Assembly: GCA_003278095.1 (NCBI GenBank)
Contig: QCHB01000016.1
Span: forward strand, 1-38,287
Direction of reading: 5' to 3'
Length of the DNA: 38,287 nucleotides
From: SAR116 cluster bacterium AG-390-L20
Lineage (GTDB): Bacteria > Pseudomonadota > Alphaproteobacteria > Puniceispirillales > Marisalimonadaceae
Part shown: one piece after another, positions 27,461 through 36,121 of the stretch
How the letters are laid out: every line of letters begins with the position of its first letter
Numbering within the stretch: position 1 is the stretch's first letter
Made by a program: the position numbers and the translations under genes
The notes under the pieces: model-generated
Told to the model about the DNA's origin: nothing
What the model saw: only the letters and a program-made list of their open reading frames with translations
Database searches by the model: none

Positions 27461-28929
27461 ATGAATCTTTTAATTTAAAGCCTGGTCAAATAAATGGAGA
27501 GACAGGTATTTGGGAAATGGTTATTGGTCTTGAAATTCATGCACAAATTTCAAGTAAATCTAAACTTTTTTCTGGGGCGTCTGCTTCTTTTGGAGCAGAA
27601 GCGAATTCTAATGTTTCGTTAGTTGATGCGGCAATGCCAGGAATGTTACCTGTTATTAATGAGTTTTGTGTTGAGCAGGCCGTAAAAACTGGATTAGCGC
27701 TTAATGCAAAAATTAATAACGTTTCTATTTTTGATAGAAAAAATTACTTTTATGCAGATCTACCACAAGGGTATCAGATAAGTCAGTTTACAAAACCAAT
27801 TGTTGGAGAGGGTGAAATTATAATTGATTTAGATGATGGTTTACAAACTACTATAGGGATAGAACGTTTGCATCTTGAACAAGATGCAGGAAAATCTCTA
27901 CACGATCAGCATCCTAGTAAATCTTATATTGATTTAAATAGAACAGGTGTTGCATTAATGGAAATTGTATCTAAACCTGATATTAGATCACCACAGGAAG
28001 CAGGTGCTTATGTTAAGAAAATTAGATCTATTTTGAGATATGTGGGGGCCTGCGATGGAAATATGGAAGAAGGTTCATTAAGAGCTGACTGTAATGTCTC
28101 AGTAAGAAAATCAGGTGAGGAGTTTGGAACAAGGTGTGAAATAAAAAATTTAAACTCTGTTAGATTTATAATTCAGGCAATTCAATCTGAAGCCGAAAGA
28201 CAAGTAGAAATTCTAGAGGAAGGTGGTAAGATAAATCAAGAAACTAGGCTTTTTGACACTTCTACAGGTGAAACCAGATCTATGAGAAGTAAAGAAGATG
28301 CTCATGATTATAGATATTTTCCAGACCCAGACCTTTTGCCTCTTGAATTTAGTGATAGTTGGGTTCAAAAAATTAGAGAAACACTCCCTGAACTTCCTGA
28401 TTTGCTCAAAAAAAGATTAGTCACCGATTTTGGTATTACTCCTTATGACGCTTCAATTTTAGTCGAAGAAAAAGATTATGTAGATTTTTACCAAAAAGCT
28501 GCAAACGGTAAAGATGGAAAGTTAACTGCTAATTGGATGATTACAGAGCTATTTGGTGCTTTAAAAAAAGAAAATATATCATTATCCAACAGTCCTATTT
28601 CGCCTGAGAACCTTGGTCAATTGATTGCTTTAATTTCTGATGGCACAATTTCTGGCAAAATAGCAAAAGATGTATTTGCAGAAATGATGATAAGTAAAAA
28701 ATCACCATCAGATATCGTTAAAGAAAAAGGTCTTGAGCAAGTTTCAGATGATACAGAAATTTTAAAATTAATAGATAAAGTTATTTCAGAGAATGAAGAT
28801 AAGGTTAAAGATTACCTGGGTGGTAAGGATAAACTTTTTGGTTTCTTTGTAGGTCAGGTTATGAAATTGTCCCAAGGAAAAGCAAATCCAGGAATAGTCA
28901 ACAAATTACTTAAGGATAAACTTAAATAA
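27457..28929 (+). CDS. gatB: Asp-tRNA(Asn)/Glu-tRNA(Gln) amidotransferase subunit B
   Basis: This 490-residue subunit activates the acyl group of misacylated tRNA with ATP and receives ammonia from GatA. The signature regions are [53 protein letters not shown] and [16 protein letters not shown]-terminal YqeY-like tail, including [13 protein letters not shown], completes the protein. The full GatCAB set suggests that GlnRS and/or AsnRS is missing and charging is indirect, as in most alphaproteobacteria. This is the last clearly core gene in the window. Confidence 0.98.
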   Translation: MNESFNLKPGQINGETGIWEMVIGLEIHAQISSKSKLFSGASASFGAEANSNVSLVDAAMPGMLPVINEFCVEQAVKTGLALNAKINNVSIFDRKNYFYADLPQGYQISQFTKPIVGEGEIIIDLDDGLQTTIGIERLHLEQDAGKSLHDQHPSKSYIDLNRTGVALMEIVSKPDIRSPQEAGAYVKKIRSILRYVGACDGNMEEGSLRADCNVSVRKSGEEFGTRCEIKNLNSVRFIIQAIQSEAERQVEILEEGGKINQETRLFDTSTGETRSMRSKEDAHDYRYFPDPDLLPLEFSDSWVQKIRETLPELPDLLKKRLVTDFGITPYDASILVEEKDYVDFYQKAANGKDGKLTANWMITELFGALKKENISLSNSPISPENLGQLIALISDGTISGKIAKDVFAEMMISKKSPSDIVKEKGLEQVSDDTEILKLIDKVISENEDKVKDYLGGKDKLFGFFVGQVMKLSQGKANPGIVNKLLKDKLK

Positions 28930-28936
28930 TTTATTT

Positions 28937-29881
28937 TTAAGCTATATTTTTTGGTTTCCAATTTGCTAATATTATAGCAATCACTATTGAGAAAAACCCA
29001 ATAATTAACTTGAAAGTTATTTCTTCATTAAGTATTATTGATCCAAGTAAAATAGCTGATAAAGGATTAAATCCAAGAGATATCGCAGCTTGAGTTGGTG
29101 AAATTAATTGAAGTGCTTTTCCCCAGCAATACATCATTAGAACTCCCCCAGGTATAATTAACATCAATAAAGCTGCAACTTCAAATTCATTGATTTCTAA
29201 AAGATTATTAATAGATTTACCAAAAATTATAGATATGAAAAAATTAAATATTGTACCAATTAAAATAACATAGATCATTACAGATATGTTCCCATATTTC
29301 TTTAAATATTTACCTGAAAATACTGTAAAGCATGATGCTGATAAAACACCAATCATCATAAGAAAGTCACCTTTTAATGTAGAGGCAAAGTTCTCATCTA
29401 CTTTTTCAGACAAACAAAATGATACTCCAGCAATAGCAAGTAGTACAGCGATAGATTTGTTAATCGTAATTTTTTCAATATTAAAAAAATAAGCAATAAT
29501 TACTGTACATAAAGGCATTGATGCATAAAGTAATCCTGCTCTTGCAGCAGTTGTATGTTCTAGACCTAAAGCCATAAAATTTGGAAAAAGAGTAATCATA
29601 GCTAAACCAAGTAAACTCATAGGAATTAAATCTGTCTTGAAAAACTTTTTTTTCATATAGATTGACATGGATATTAAAAATAGAATTAAACCAGTTAATC
29701 CATAACGCAAAAAACTTAATGTGAATGGATCTATGCTATCAACAACATATCTTGTAAATACAAATGTGGATCCTCCTAACATCGCAGATAAAGAAGCAAA
29801 AAATGATCCTAACAGTAAAGTTTTGAGGATTGTTTTGTCTTTATTCATTATAGATTTTCTAATAAGTTGTAGTAAGGACAT
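28937..29881 (-). CDS. EamA/DMT family transporter
   Basis: This 314-residue membrane protein has about ten hydrophobic helices arranged as two EamA repeats. The first contains GGSTFVFTRYVVDSIDPFTLSFLRYGLTGLILF. The second ends with SPTQAAISLGFNPLSAILLGSIILNEEITF, the typical P-A-x-A-E/NEEIT motif near the penultimate helix. Such proteins export amino acids or small metabolites; the substrate cannot be told. An alternative start is the ATG 11 codons further in (29848). It is convergent with gatB (7-base gap) and divergent from the aldo-keto reductase gene. Confidence 0.85.
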   Translation of the reverse strand: MSLLQLIRKSIMNKDKTILKTLLLGSFFASLSAMLGGSTFVFTRYVVDSIDPFTLSFLRYGLTGLILFLISMSIYMKKKFFKTDLIPMSLLGLAMITLFPNFMALGLEHTTAARAGLLYASMPLCTVIIAYFFNIEKITINKSIAVLLAIAGVSFCLSEKVDENFASTLKGDFLMMIGVLSASCFTVFSGKYLKKYGNISVMIYVILIGTIFNFFISIIFGKSINNLLEINEFEVAALLMLIIPGGVLMMYCWGKALQLISPTQAAISLGFNPLSAILLGSIILNEEITFKLIIGFFSIVIAIILANWKPKNIA

Positions 29882-29932
29882 AACTTTAAAATTAACCTAA
29901 TACAACTTTTAACAATTAAAGATAATAAGATT

Positions 29933-30913
29933 ATGAAAAAAAATAAATTAGGAAGAACAGGATTAGATATTTCGCAGGTTATACTTGGAGGAGGATGGGT
30001 AGGTGGACTTTTTATTGACCCAAAATATGAAACTATGGAAAAAGCTATAGAATTCTCAATTGAGTCAGGAATCAACTGGATTGATACAGCAGAAAGTTAT
30101 AGTGATGGACAATCAGAAAAAAATATTGGTGATTTGTTAAGTTCCCTCTCAGGTGAGAACAAGCTACAAGTCTCATCAAAAGCAAGACTAGATCCCACAA
30201 GTTCAGAAACATTTGAATCTCAACTTGATAGAAAGTTAGATAACAGTCTTAAAAGATTAAAATTAGACAGACTAGAATTATATCAGTTGCATAATAAAAT
30301 AACACTCGAAGAAAGTAATGAAACTTTAACATCTGCTCAAATTTTAAAGACTAATAGTGCCTCTGAAATTATGGAAAAAATAAAAGAGGACGGCAGGGTA
30401 GATAGTATTGGCTTTACTGCTTTGGGTGACACTGTTCCCATTAAAGATGTAGTCAAAACAGGCTCTTTTGATACCGTCCAAATATATTATAATCTTTTAA
30501 ATCCAACAGCTAATTTTGATGATAAAGGTTTGTGGAATGATCATGATTTTTCTGGCTTGATATCAGATTGTCAAAAACAAAATATGGGAATAATGGGTAT
30601 AAGAATTTTTGCCGCTGGTCTACTTGCAACTGACATAAGACATGGTAGAGAAATTCCTGTTACACATGTTGTTGATATAAATGAACAAGAAAAACGAGTT
30701 AAAAAAATATTTGAACTTGTAGGTAATACCCACGGTAACAGGGCTCAATTTTCTCTAAGGTATGGATTATCAACTGATAATTTGCATTGTGCTGTATTAG
30801 GTTTAGCATCATTAGATCATCTTGAAAACTCAATTCAAGCAGTTGAAATGGGCCCATTACCTAAAAATGTTTTAGAGGAAATTTTAAAACTACAAAAAAC
30901 AAATTTTATTTGA
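29933..30913 (+). CDS. Aldo-keto reductase family oxidoreductase
   Basis: This 326-residue AKR-type TIM barrel starts with KKNKLGRTGLDISQVILGGG. The catalytic tetrad is visible: D51 and Y56 in WIDTAESYSDGQSE, K83 in VSSKARLD and H120 in LYQLHNK. Late segments GIMGIRIFAAGLLA and AQFSLRYGLS...AVLGLASLDHLE are typical of NAD(P)-binding AKRs related to sugar-aldehyde or galactose dehydrogenases. The substrate is unknown. No clear Shine-Dalgarno precedes the ATG. It lies 37 bases before the ketopantoate-reductase-like gene, probably in one transcript. Confidence 0.88.
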   Translation: MKKNKLGRTGLDISQVILGGGWVGGLFIDPKYETMEKAIEFSIESGINWIDTAESYSDGQSEKNIGDLLSSLSGENKLQVSSKARLDPTSSETFESQLDRKLDNSLKRLKLDRLELYQLHNKITLEESNETLTSAQILKTNSASEIMEKIKEDGRVDSIGFTALGDTVPIKDVVKTGSFDTVQIYYNLLNPTANFDDKGLWNDHDFSGLISDCQKQNMGIMGIRIFAAGLLATDIRHGREIPVTHVVDINEQEKRVKKIFELVGNTHGNRAQFSLRYGLSTDNLHCAVLGLASLDHLENSIQAVEMGPLPKNVLEEILKLQKTNFI

Positions 30914-30950
30914 GTAAGTTTTAATTGAATTCAAGTAGATTGAGGTATTA

Positions 30951-31865
30951 ATGAAAATATTAATTTTAGGAGCAGGTGGCATCGGAGGTTTTTTTGGAGG
31001 TTACCTTCAACAAAGTGGTGCAGATGTCACTTTTTTAGTAAGGCCTAAAAGAAAAGATTTATTATTAAAAAATGGTTTAAAAGTAATTAGTCCGCTTGGA
31101 AACCTTAAACTAAAACCAAATCTAGTTTTAGCAAAAGAACTAACTCCAATTTATGATATAATATTAATTTCTTGTAAAACATATGATTTAGATCAAGCTA
31201 TACTTGATTTAAAACTTACCAAAGCCAAAGGTGTTATAATACCTTTTTTAAACGGTATGACTCACTTAAAAAAGTTAGATAAAGAGTTTGGAAGTGATAA
31301 CGTCATGGGAGGTGTTGCTCATATAAGTTCGACTATTAACAAAGATGGAACAATAGAACACTTTAGTGAATTTAAAAAACTTACTTTTGGAAACAGAATG
31401 CCTAACCAAAATTATCTTTTAAAATCATTTTTAGATATGTGTGAAAAAACTAAATTTGATGCTGTTATTAGTGAAAATATAACTCTAGATTTATGGAAAA
31501 AATGGATTTTTATTGCTACTGTTGCAGGAGCAACAACTCTTTTTGGTTCAACTTTGGGCGAGATTAGTGATCATGAAGTTGGTAAAAAAACTTTAACGGA
31601 TTTGTATAAAGAATGTAGATCAATTGCTGAATTTAATGGTTATAAACTTGATGATAATGAATCAAATAATGTCTTGAAAAATATTATGATTAAAGATTCC
31701 CCTATTAAAGCGTCTATGCAAAGAGACGTTGAAAAAAATGCCTTTACAGAGCATGAGGAGATATTTGGGCATTTGATTTCTAAAGCACAAAATTATAATT
31801 TTGATAGTCCTATATTGACTTCATGTTACTTAAAAATGAAACTATACAAAGAAAAATTAACTTAG
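30951..31865 (+). CDS. Ketopantoate reductase family (PanE/ApbA-like) dehydrogenase
   Basis: This 304-residue protein has an N-terminal Rossmann domain (KILILGAGGIGGFFGGYL), an IPFLNGMTHL loop with the conserved Asn, and a helical C-terminal domain. The likely catalytic Lys lies in LDLWKKWIFIATVAG, and a S-M-x-x-D-V-E...TEHEE segment follows. Authentic PanE makes pantoate for coenzyme A. Many paralogues in catabolic clusters reduce other 2-keto or 3-keto acids, and the accessory setting after an AKR gene leaves either possible, so no symbol is given. It ends two bases from the convergent aspartate-dehydrogenase-like gene. Confidence 0.85.
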   Translation: MKILILGAGGIGGFFGGYLQQSGADVTFLVRPKRKDLLLKNGLKVISPLGNLKLKPNLVLAKELTPIYDIILISCKTYDLDQAILDLKLTKAKGVIIPFLNGMTHLKKLDKEFGSDNVMGGVAHISSTINKDGTIEHFSEFKKLTFGNRMPNQNYLLKSFLDMCEKTKFDAVISENITLDLWKKWIFIATVAGATTLFGSTLGEISDHEVGKKTLTDLYKECRSIAEFNGYKLDDNESNNVLKNIMIKDSPIKASMQRDVEKNAFTEHEEIFGHLISKAQNYNFDSPILTSCYLKMKLYKEKLT

Positions 31866-31867
31866 TT

Positions 31868-32668
31868 TTATGTTCCAATTTTAAACGAAGATTTTAAGCC
31901 TCTTAAACAAGCTATAACACTTAAACCAGTAATTTTGCCTGTTCCTGGGTTCTCAGGTGTTTGAACATTTTGAATAGACATCTCAAAAACAGCGCTGTCT
32001 GAATCAACTTGAACTTTATGGGTATTTCTCTTCAAATTAGGGTCGGCCCATATTTCAAGGTTTGTTTTATCCGCACCAATTCCAGCTAGACCTACCGCTG
32101 CAGCAACATTTACATTAGCTGGAAAAGCTTTTGCACCATTGGTTGCAGACCCTTTGAATATTAATTTTGGTTCTAATAAATTATTTATTTGAATATTATT
32201 ATTAATAACATATGGAGCATTAGTCAGAGCATTAGGCGGTTTACGTGTAATCATTGTGACAGAATTAATGTTAGATTCTGAAGCGGCTCTTAGGGCATCT
32301 AAGCCTAAAATTGCTCCTGTGGCTAAAATAATTTGAGAGTTGTTATTCTTCGCTAATTTTTCTAGGTCCAAATTATCAAGCATTCCTGAGCCACTTACTG
32401 TTATCAATTTTCTTTGTTTATTAATACATTTAGTAGCAATTTCTCTAAAAGCCTCTTTGGGAGCACAGTCAATAATTATCTCACAATTATCAACTAGGTT
32501 ATCTAAATCATAAATTTCTATATTTTTATCTAATTTATCAATTCTTTCTTGAGCGTTAGCTTTACTTCTTGATGTGATGCCATATAAAGAAAAATCTTCT
32601 ACCCCATTAATAAGTGCCTTGCCAACTTCTGTTCCTATGGACCCAAATCCAACAATCCCGACATTCAT
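31868..32668 (-). CDS. Aspartate dehydrogenase-like protein (NadX family)
   Basis: This 266-residue protein has an N-terminal Rossmann fold (NVGIVGFGSIGTEVGKAL) and a C-terminal DUF108-type domain. VSGSGMLDNLDL, LATGAILGLDAL, NVNVAAAVGLAGIGADKT, IWADP...NTHKV (the likely catalytic His) and GKITGLSVIACLRGL match L-aspartate dehydrogenases. These enzymes interconvert aspartate and iminoaspartate plus ammonia using NAD(P), either for NAD synthesis or in amino-acid breakdown. No nadA or nadC is nearby. It lies 18 bases after the GGT-family gene on the same strand, so a catabolic role handling a released amino compound is more likely. Substrate is inferred. Confidence 0.85.
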   Translation of the reverse strand: MNVGIVGFGSIGTEVGKALINGVEDFSLYGITSRSKANAQERIDKLDKNIEIYDLDNLVDNCEIIIDCAPKEAFREIATKCINKQRKLITVSGSGMLDNLDLEKLAKNNNSQIILATGAILGLDALRAASESNINSVTMITRKPPNALTNAPYVINNNIQINNLLEPKLIFKGSATNGAKAFPANVNVAAAVGLAGIGADKTNLEIWADPNLKRNTHKVQVDSDSAVFEMSIQNVQTPENPGTGKITGLSVIACLRGLKSSFKIGT

Positions 32669-32686
32669 GACTTTATCCTATTTTTT

Positions 32687-34495
32687 TCATCTTCCAATTG
32701 CATATCCTTGCATAAATCTTGGATTTGCTGCGCCTTTTAAAATTCCATTTTCCTTAGAGGCGGCTGTCATTCTCCCAAGGCTCCATTCAGTATCTACAGA
32801 AATTTTATGACCCTTTTTCTTAAGTTCATCAATAGTCTTTGAAGGAAACCTTCCTTCAACGGCTAAGTGACCTATATCGGTTTCTCTTGGATAAAAGGAA
32901 TTTGGAAAGTGAGCTGTACTAAAACCTGGAGCATCAATAGCCTCCTGAAGGTTCAATCCAAAATGAACGTGTCTCAAAAATAAATGAAGTGACCACTGAT
33001 CTTGCTGATCGCCACCTGGTGTTCCAAAGACCATATACGGAACACCATCTTTTAATGCTAAGCTCGGAGACAAAGTCGTTCTGGGTCTCCTCTTAGGTCC
33101 TATGCACGCAGGTGATTTATCATCTAACCAAAACATTTGACCTCTATTAGACAAACAAAAACCTAGTTCTGGTATAATAGGAGAACTTTGTAACCATCCG
33201 CCACTAGGTGTTCCTGCGATCATATTGCCCCATTTATCTATTATGTCAAAATGAGTGGTATCTCCTTTAGTATCCCCAAGGCTGTTTGGATTTGGTTCAT
33301 CAAAACGAGCTACTGTTGGTTCGCCTATGTCAAATTTAGAGAAAGATTCTGGAGTTGTACCCTTTGGTCTTACCGACACTTTCCCTCCAAACCCAGGAAT
33401 GTTTCCTGGCCTAACTTCCATAGAGGCTTTTCCAGAAATTAGACTTCTTCGTTGAATATTATACTGTTCACTCAGTAATATATCCATCGGTATTTCATTA
33501 AAGTTAGTATCACCATAAAAAGCTTCTCTATCTGCAAAAGCTAATTTAGTTGCCTCAACAACTAAGTGAACAAACTCTGGTGACTTTTCATCTAGAACAT
33601 CCAAATCAAATTTTTTTAATAATGCTAATTGCTGAAGGAAAGTTGGTCCTTGTCCCCACGGACCAGTTTTACAAACGGTATAGTTTTTGTAATCATAAGA
33701 TAAAGGTTTTTCTATAGAAGCTGACCAATTAGCTATATCATCGGCAGTAAGTAAGCCTTTATGCTTACTTTCAGTTGTATCCATTACATGATTATTTTTA
33801 CAATAATTTTCAATTTCTTCTGCGACGAAACCTTTGCTCCATATTTCTCTAGCTTGATTTATCTGTTCTTTTTTATCTCTTGACTTTCCTTCTGCTTCTT
33901 TAATGATCTTTAAATAAGTTTTGGCCATTTTTTTATTAGTAAAAAAATCACCCTCTTGAGGTAACCTGCCTCCTGGAAGATATATTTCTGCAGAGCTTGT
34001 CCATTCATTTCTAAATAATTCTTCAACAGACTTTATGGTATTAATTATATTTGGGACTAAGTGATAACCTTTCGTTGCAATGTCAATAGATGGTTCCAAG
34101 ACATCTCTTAATGACATGGTTCCAAAATTTAATAATAATAACATCCAAGCATCAAAAGCACCTGGGACAACAGCTGGTAACAAACCACTACCTGGGACTA
34201 TATTTAATCCAAGATCATTGAAATTCTTTAACGTTGCTTGCTCTGGAGCTACTCCTTGACCACATATAACAATTGGATCTTTATTATTCGGAGCTAAGAT
34301 CAATGGTACCTCACCACCAGGACCATTTAGATGAGGTTCGACAACTTGAAGAGTGAATCCTGTAGCAACTGCCGCATCAAATGCATTACCTCCTTTTTCT
34401 AATATTGACATTCCAACTGCTGAAGCAACCCAATGAGTAGATGTTACAATGCCAAAATTTCCAACAATCTCAGGTCTTGTAGTAAAGTTTTTCAT
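32687..34495 (-). CDS. Gamma-glutamyltransferase-family Ntn hydrolase, atypical substrate
   Basis: This 602-residue protein of the GGT superfamily matures by self-cleavage before a threonine nucleophile. That residue is Thr413 in GDTTHFDIIDKWGN; the GGD after GTP at about 494-496 supplies the oxyanion-hole glycines. N-terminal VASAVGMSILEKGGNAFDAAVA and VVEPHLNGPGGE are typical. There is no signal peptide, so it is cytoplasmic, unlike classic periplasmic Ggt. By alignment by eye, residues that hold the gamma-glutamyl group in Escherichia coli Ggt are changed: R114 to Q80, N411 to G433, S462-S463 to T473-T474. It is probably an amidohydrolase for another substrate (compare oxamate amidohydrolase HpxW). 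It heads an operon with the aspartate-dehydrogenase-like gene. Confidence 0.85.
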   Translation of the reverse strand: MKNFTTRPEIVGNFGIVTSTHWVASAVGMSILEKGGNAFDAAVATGFTLQVVEPHLNGPGGEVPLILAPNNKDPIVICGQGVAPEQATLKNFNDLGLNIVPGSGLLPAVVPGAFDAWMLLLLNFGTMSLRDVLEPSIDIATKGYHLVPNIINTIKSVEELFRNEWTSSAEIYLPGGRLPQEGDFFTNKKMAKTYLKIIKEAEGKSRDKKEQINQAREIWSKGFVAEEIENYCKNNHVMDTTESKHKGLLTADDIANWSASIEKPLSYDYKNYTVCKTGPWGQGPTFLQQLALLKKFDLDVLDEKSPEFVHLVVEATKLAFADREAFYGDTNFNEIPMDILLSEQYNIQRRSLISGKASMEVRPGNIPGFGGKVSVRPKGTTPESFSKFDIGEPTVARFDEPNPNSLGDTKGDTTHFDIIDKWGNMIAGTPSGGWLQSSPIIPELGFCLSNRGQMFWLDDKSPACIGPKRRPRTTLSPSLALKDGVPYMVFGTPGGDQQDQWSLHLFLRHVHFGLNLQEAIDAPGFSTAHFPNSFYPRETDIGHLAVEGRFPSKTIDELKKKGHKISVDTEWSLGRMTAASKENGILKGAANPRFMQGYAIGR

Positions 34496-34601
34496 TTAAA
34501 GCCCATTAAAAATATAAAAAAATTGACTTTGCGCTTGTATCTAAGCAATTATGATTTCGATAATTAATCAATAATAAATAAACTAATTTGTGGAGATAAC
34601 A
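34496..34601. promoter_or_regulatory. Divergent promoter region between the GGT-family gene and tctC
   Basis: These 106 bases must hold promoters for both directions. On the plus strand TTGACT occurs at 34523-34528, TATGAT at 34550-34555 and GATAAT at 34559-34564, but no pair has an ideal 16-18-base spacing except TTGTAT (34535-34540) with GATAAT at 18. The tctC Shine-Dalgarno GGAG lies at 34592-34595. The exact promoter cannot be fixed by eye. Confidence 0.4.
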
Positions 34602-35573
34602 ATGCCAATTAAAAATTTATTTAAAGCAAGTTTAGCTGGCGCTGCTTTATTTGCTTTATCTGTAACAGGTGCTTCAGCCGCGCCTGATATCCCTTGTGGA
34701 ACAGCAAAACTCATTGTTCCTTGGGGAGCTGGTGGTGGAACAGACATCATCTTTCGTCAAATAGTCGATAAAGTGAATAAGAATGGAGCAAAACCTCAAC
34801 TACAAGTCGTTAATGTAGGTGGTCAAGGTGGAAACAAAGGTGCAAAGCAAGCGGCTAAGGCAAAACCTGACGGTTGCACTTTATTCGCAATTCATCAAAG
34901 TGCTATTACTAGTTACTTTACAGGAAGAATTGATATAACATGGGATGCTTTCGAGCCAGTATCTATGGTGACATCTACCCCTTCAATTATTGGGGCAAAT
35001 GTTAATACTCCATTTAATAATCTAACTGACTTAGTGGCTGCTGCAAAGAAAAATCCAGGAACTATTACTGCTGGCGGAACATTTGGGTCAACAAGTCAAT
35101 TTGTGTTTTTATTATTAGAAGATGCTGCTGGAGTAAAATTTAAGCATGTTTCCTATGACGGAACAAAACAAAGAATGACTGCTCTTTTAGCGGATAATAT
35201 TAAGCTAGGTGAAATCAATTTAGCAGCTGCTATAAAATTTATTAAAGCTGGAAAGTTAAAAGCACTTGGTGTTACAAATCCTGCTAGATTAGATCAAATT
35301 CCTGACATGAAAACAGCTAAAGAACAGGGTGTAGACGTTATTTATGCAGTTGAAAGAGGCGTTGTTGCTCCTAAAGGAACCTCAAAAGCGATAATTGATC
35401 ATTATGCGGCAATGTTAAAGGGTGCTGCTGCTGACGAAGATTTTAAAGCTGCTATGCATAAAAAAGGTATTTTAATAACTTATAAGGGTGCTAGTGATTA
35501 TAAAGATCATTTTCAAGCAACTTATGATAAATGGTTACCAATTGCAAAAAAAGTTGGTGTCTACAAAAGATAA
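34602..35573 (+). CDS. tctC: Tripartite tricarboxylate transporter substrate-binding protein
   Basis: This 323-residue Bug/TctC family binding protein has a clean signal peptide: KNLFK, a hydrophobic run, then cleavage probably after ASA at residue 26. KLIVPWGAGGGTDIIFR is the first ligand-binding loop, which holds a carboxylate. VNVGGQGGNKGAKQAAKAKPDGCTL, GGTFGSTSQF and GKLKALGVTN are typical later segments. It captures an organic acid in the periplasm and delivers it to TctAB; the ligand is unknown. The ATG at 34602 follows GGAGATAAC; a longer open frame from a GTG at 34590 is unlikely. A strong hairpin lies directly downstream. Confidence 0.95.
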   Translation: MPIKNLFKASLAGAALFALSVTGASAAPDIPCGTAKLIVPWGAGGGTDIIFRQIVDKVNKNGAKPQLQVVNVGGQGGNKGAKQAAKAKPDGCTLFAIHQSAITSYFTGRIDITWDAFEPVSMVTSTPSIIGANVNTPFNNLTDLVAAAKKNPGTITAGGTFGSTSQFVFLLLEDAAGVKFKHVSYDGTKQRMTALLADNIKLGEINLAAAIKFIKAGKLKALGVTNPARLDQIPDMKTAKEQGVDVIYAVERGVVAPKGTSKAIIDHYAAMLKGAAADEDFKAAMHKKGILITYKGASDYKDHFQATYDKWLPIAKKVGVYKR

Positions 35574-35578
35574 AATTT

Positions 35579-35608
35579 TAGTTCAGAGAGACTTTTCTCT
35601 CTGAACTA
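35579..35608 (+). terminator. Strong hairpin between tctC and tctB (attenuator or mRNA-stabilising element)
   Basis: A perfect inverted repeat with a 13-base-pair stem occupies 35579-35591 and 35596-35608, with the loop CTTT at 35592-35595. The core arm is AGTTCAGAGAGA. It starts five bases after the tctC stop and is followed by TTTATC, not a long T tract, so termination would be partial. Such elements after solute-binding-protein genes usually stop part of the transcription or protect the 3' end, giving more binding protein than permease. tctB starts 15 bases further on. Confidence 0.75.
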
Positions 35609-35623
35609 TTTATCGGATATAAA

Positions 35624-36112
35624 ATGACAAACAACAAATCAGACATAATCATTGCAATTTTTTTGCTGTGCTTCTCAGGCGTTATGATAAATGATGCATC
35701 TAATATCAGAGACCTTGGTTTTGAGGGAATGAAAGCAGACGCGTGGCCAAGAGTTGTTTTGTGGCTTTTGGTGGTAATGTCTTCAGTAATGCTTGGAAAA
35801 TCCTATCTTAAATTTAAAACAGTGAGCGATGAAGATAATGAAAATTTTAGCATTAATCTGGCAAAGTTTAAAAATGCTTTAATCTGCTTTGGTATGTTCA
35901 TGCTTTTCCTATCTACTTTGGATTATTTAGGAATGCTCATTGGTGGGATTTTATTTGTTTTTGGCCTATTGACTTTGTTAGGTGGATTTTCTCATAAATT
36001 GATCGTTAAGCATCTTTTAGTTTCAGTACTAAGTATTGGATTTATGTGGATGGTTTTTACTTTTGGTTTGCGAGTTATATTGCCTGAAGGAGAAATTTTA
36101 CGTGTTTGGTAA
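35624..36112 (+). CDS. tctB: Tripartite tricarboxylate transporter small membrane subunit
   Basis: This 162-residue protein has four hydrophobic helices: residues 8-25, 42-58, 87-105 and 110-150 in two closely spaced segments. An acidic loop lies between the second and third. GFEGMKADAWPRVVLWLL, with its A-x-x-W/F-P-R-x-V pattern, is characteristic of TctB. Together with TctA it forms the membrane part of the secondary, cation-driven carboxylate transporter. The family is poorly conserved, so position between tctC and tctA carries much of the weight. Confidence 0.9.
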   Translation: MTNNKSDIIIAIFLLCFSGVMINDASNIRDLGFEGMKADAWPRVVLWLLVVMSSVMLGKSYLKFKTVSDEDNENFSINLAKFKNALICFGMFMLFLSTLDYLGMLIGGILFVFGLLTLLGGFSHKLIVKHLLVSVLSIGFMWMVFTFGLRVILPEGEILRVW

Positions 36113-36121
36113 GTACCTCTA

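Noticed and set aside
28921-28941. Possible bidirectional terminator CTTAAA...TTTAAG at the gatB/EamA junction
   Set aside because: Only six A/T-rich base pairs with a nine-base loop; too weak to separate from chance in this composition.
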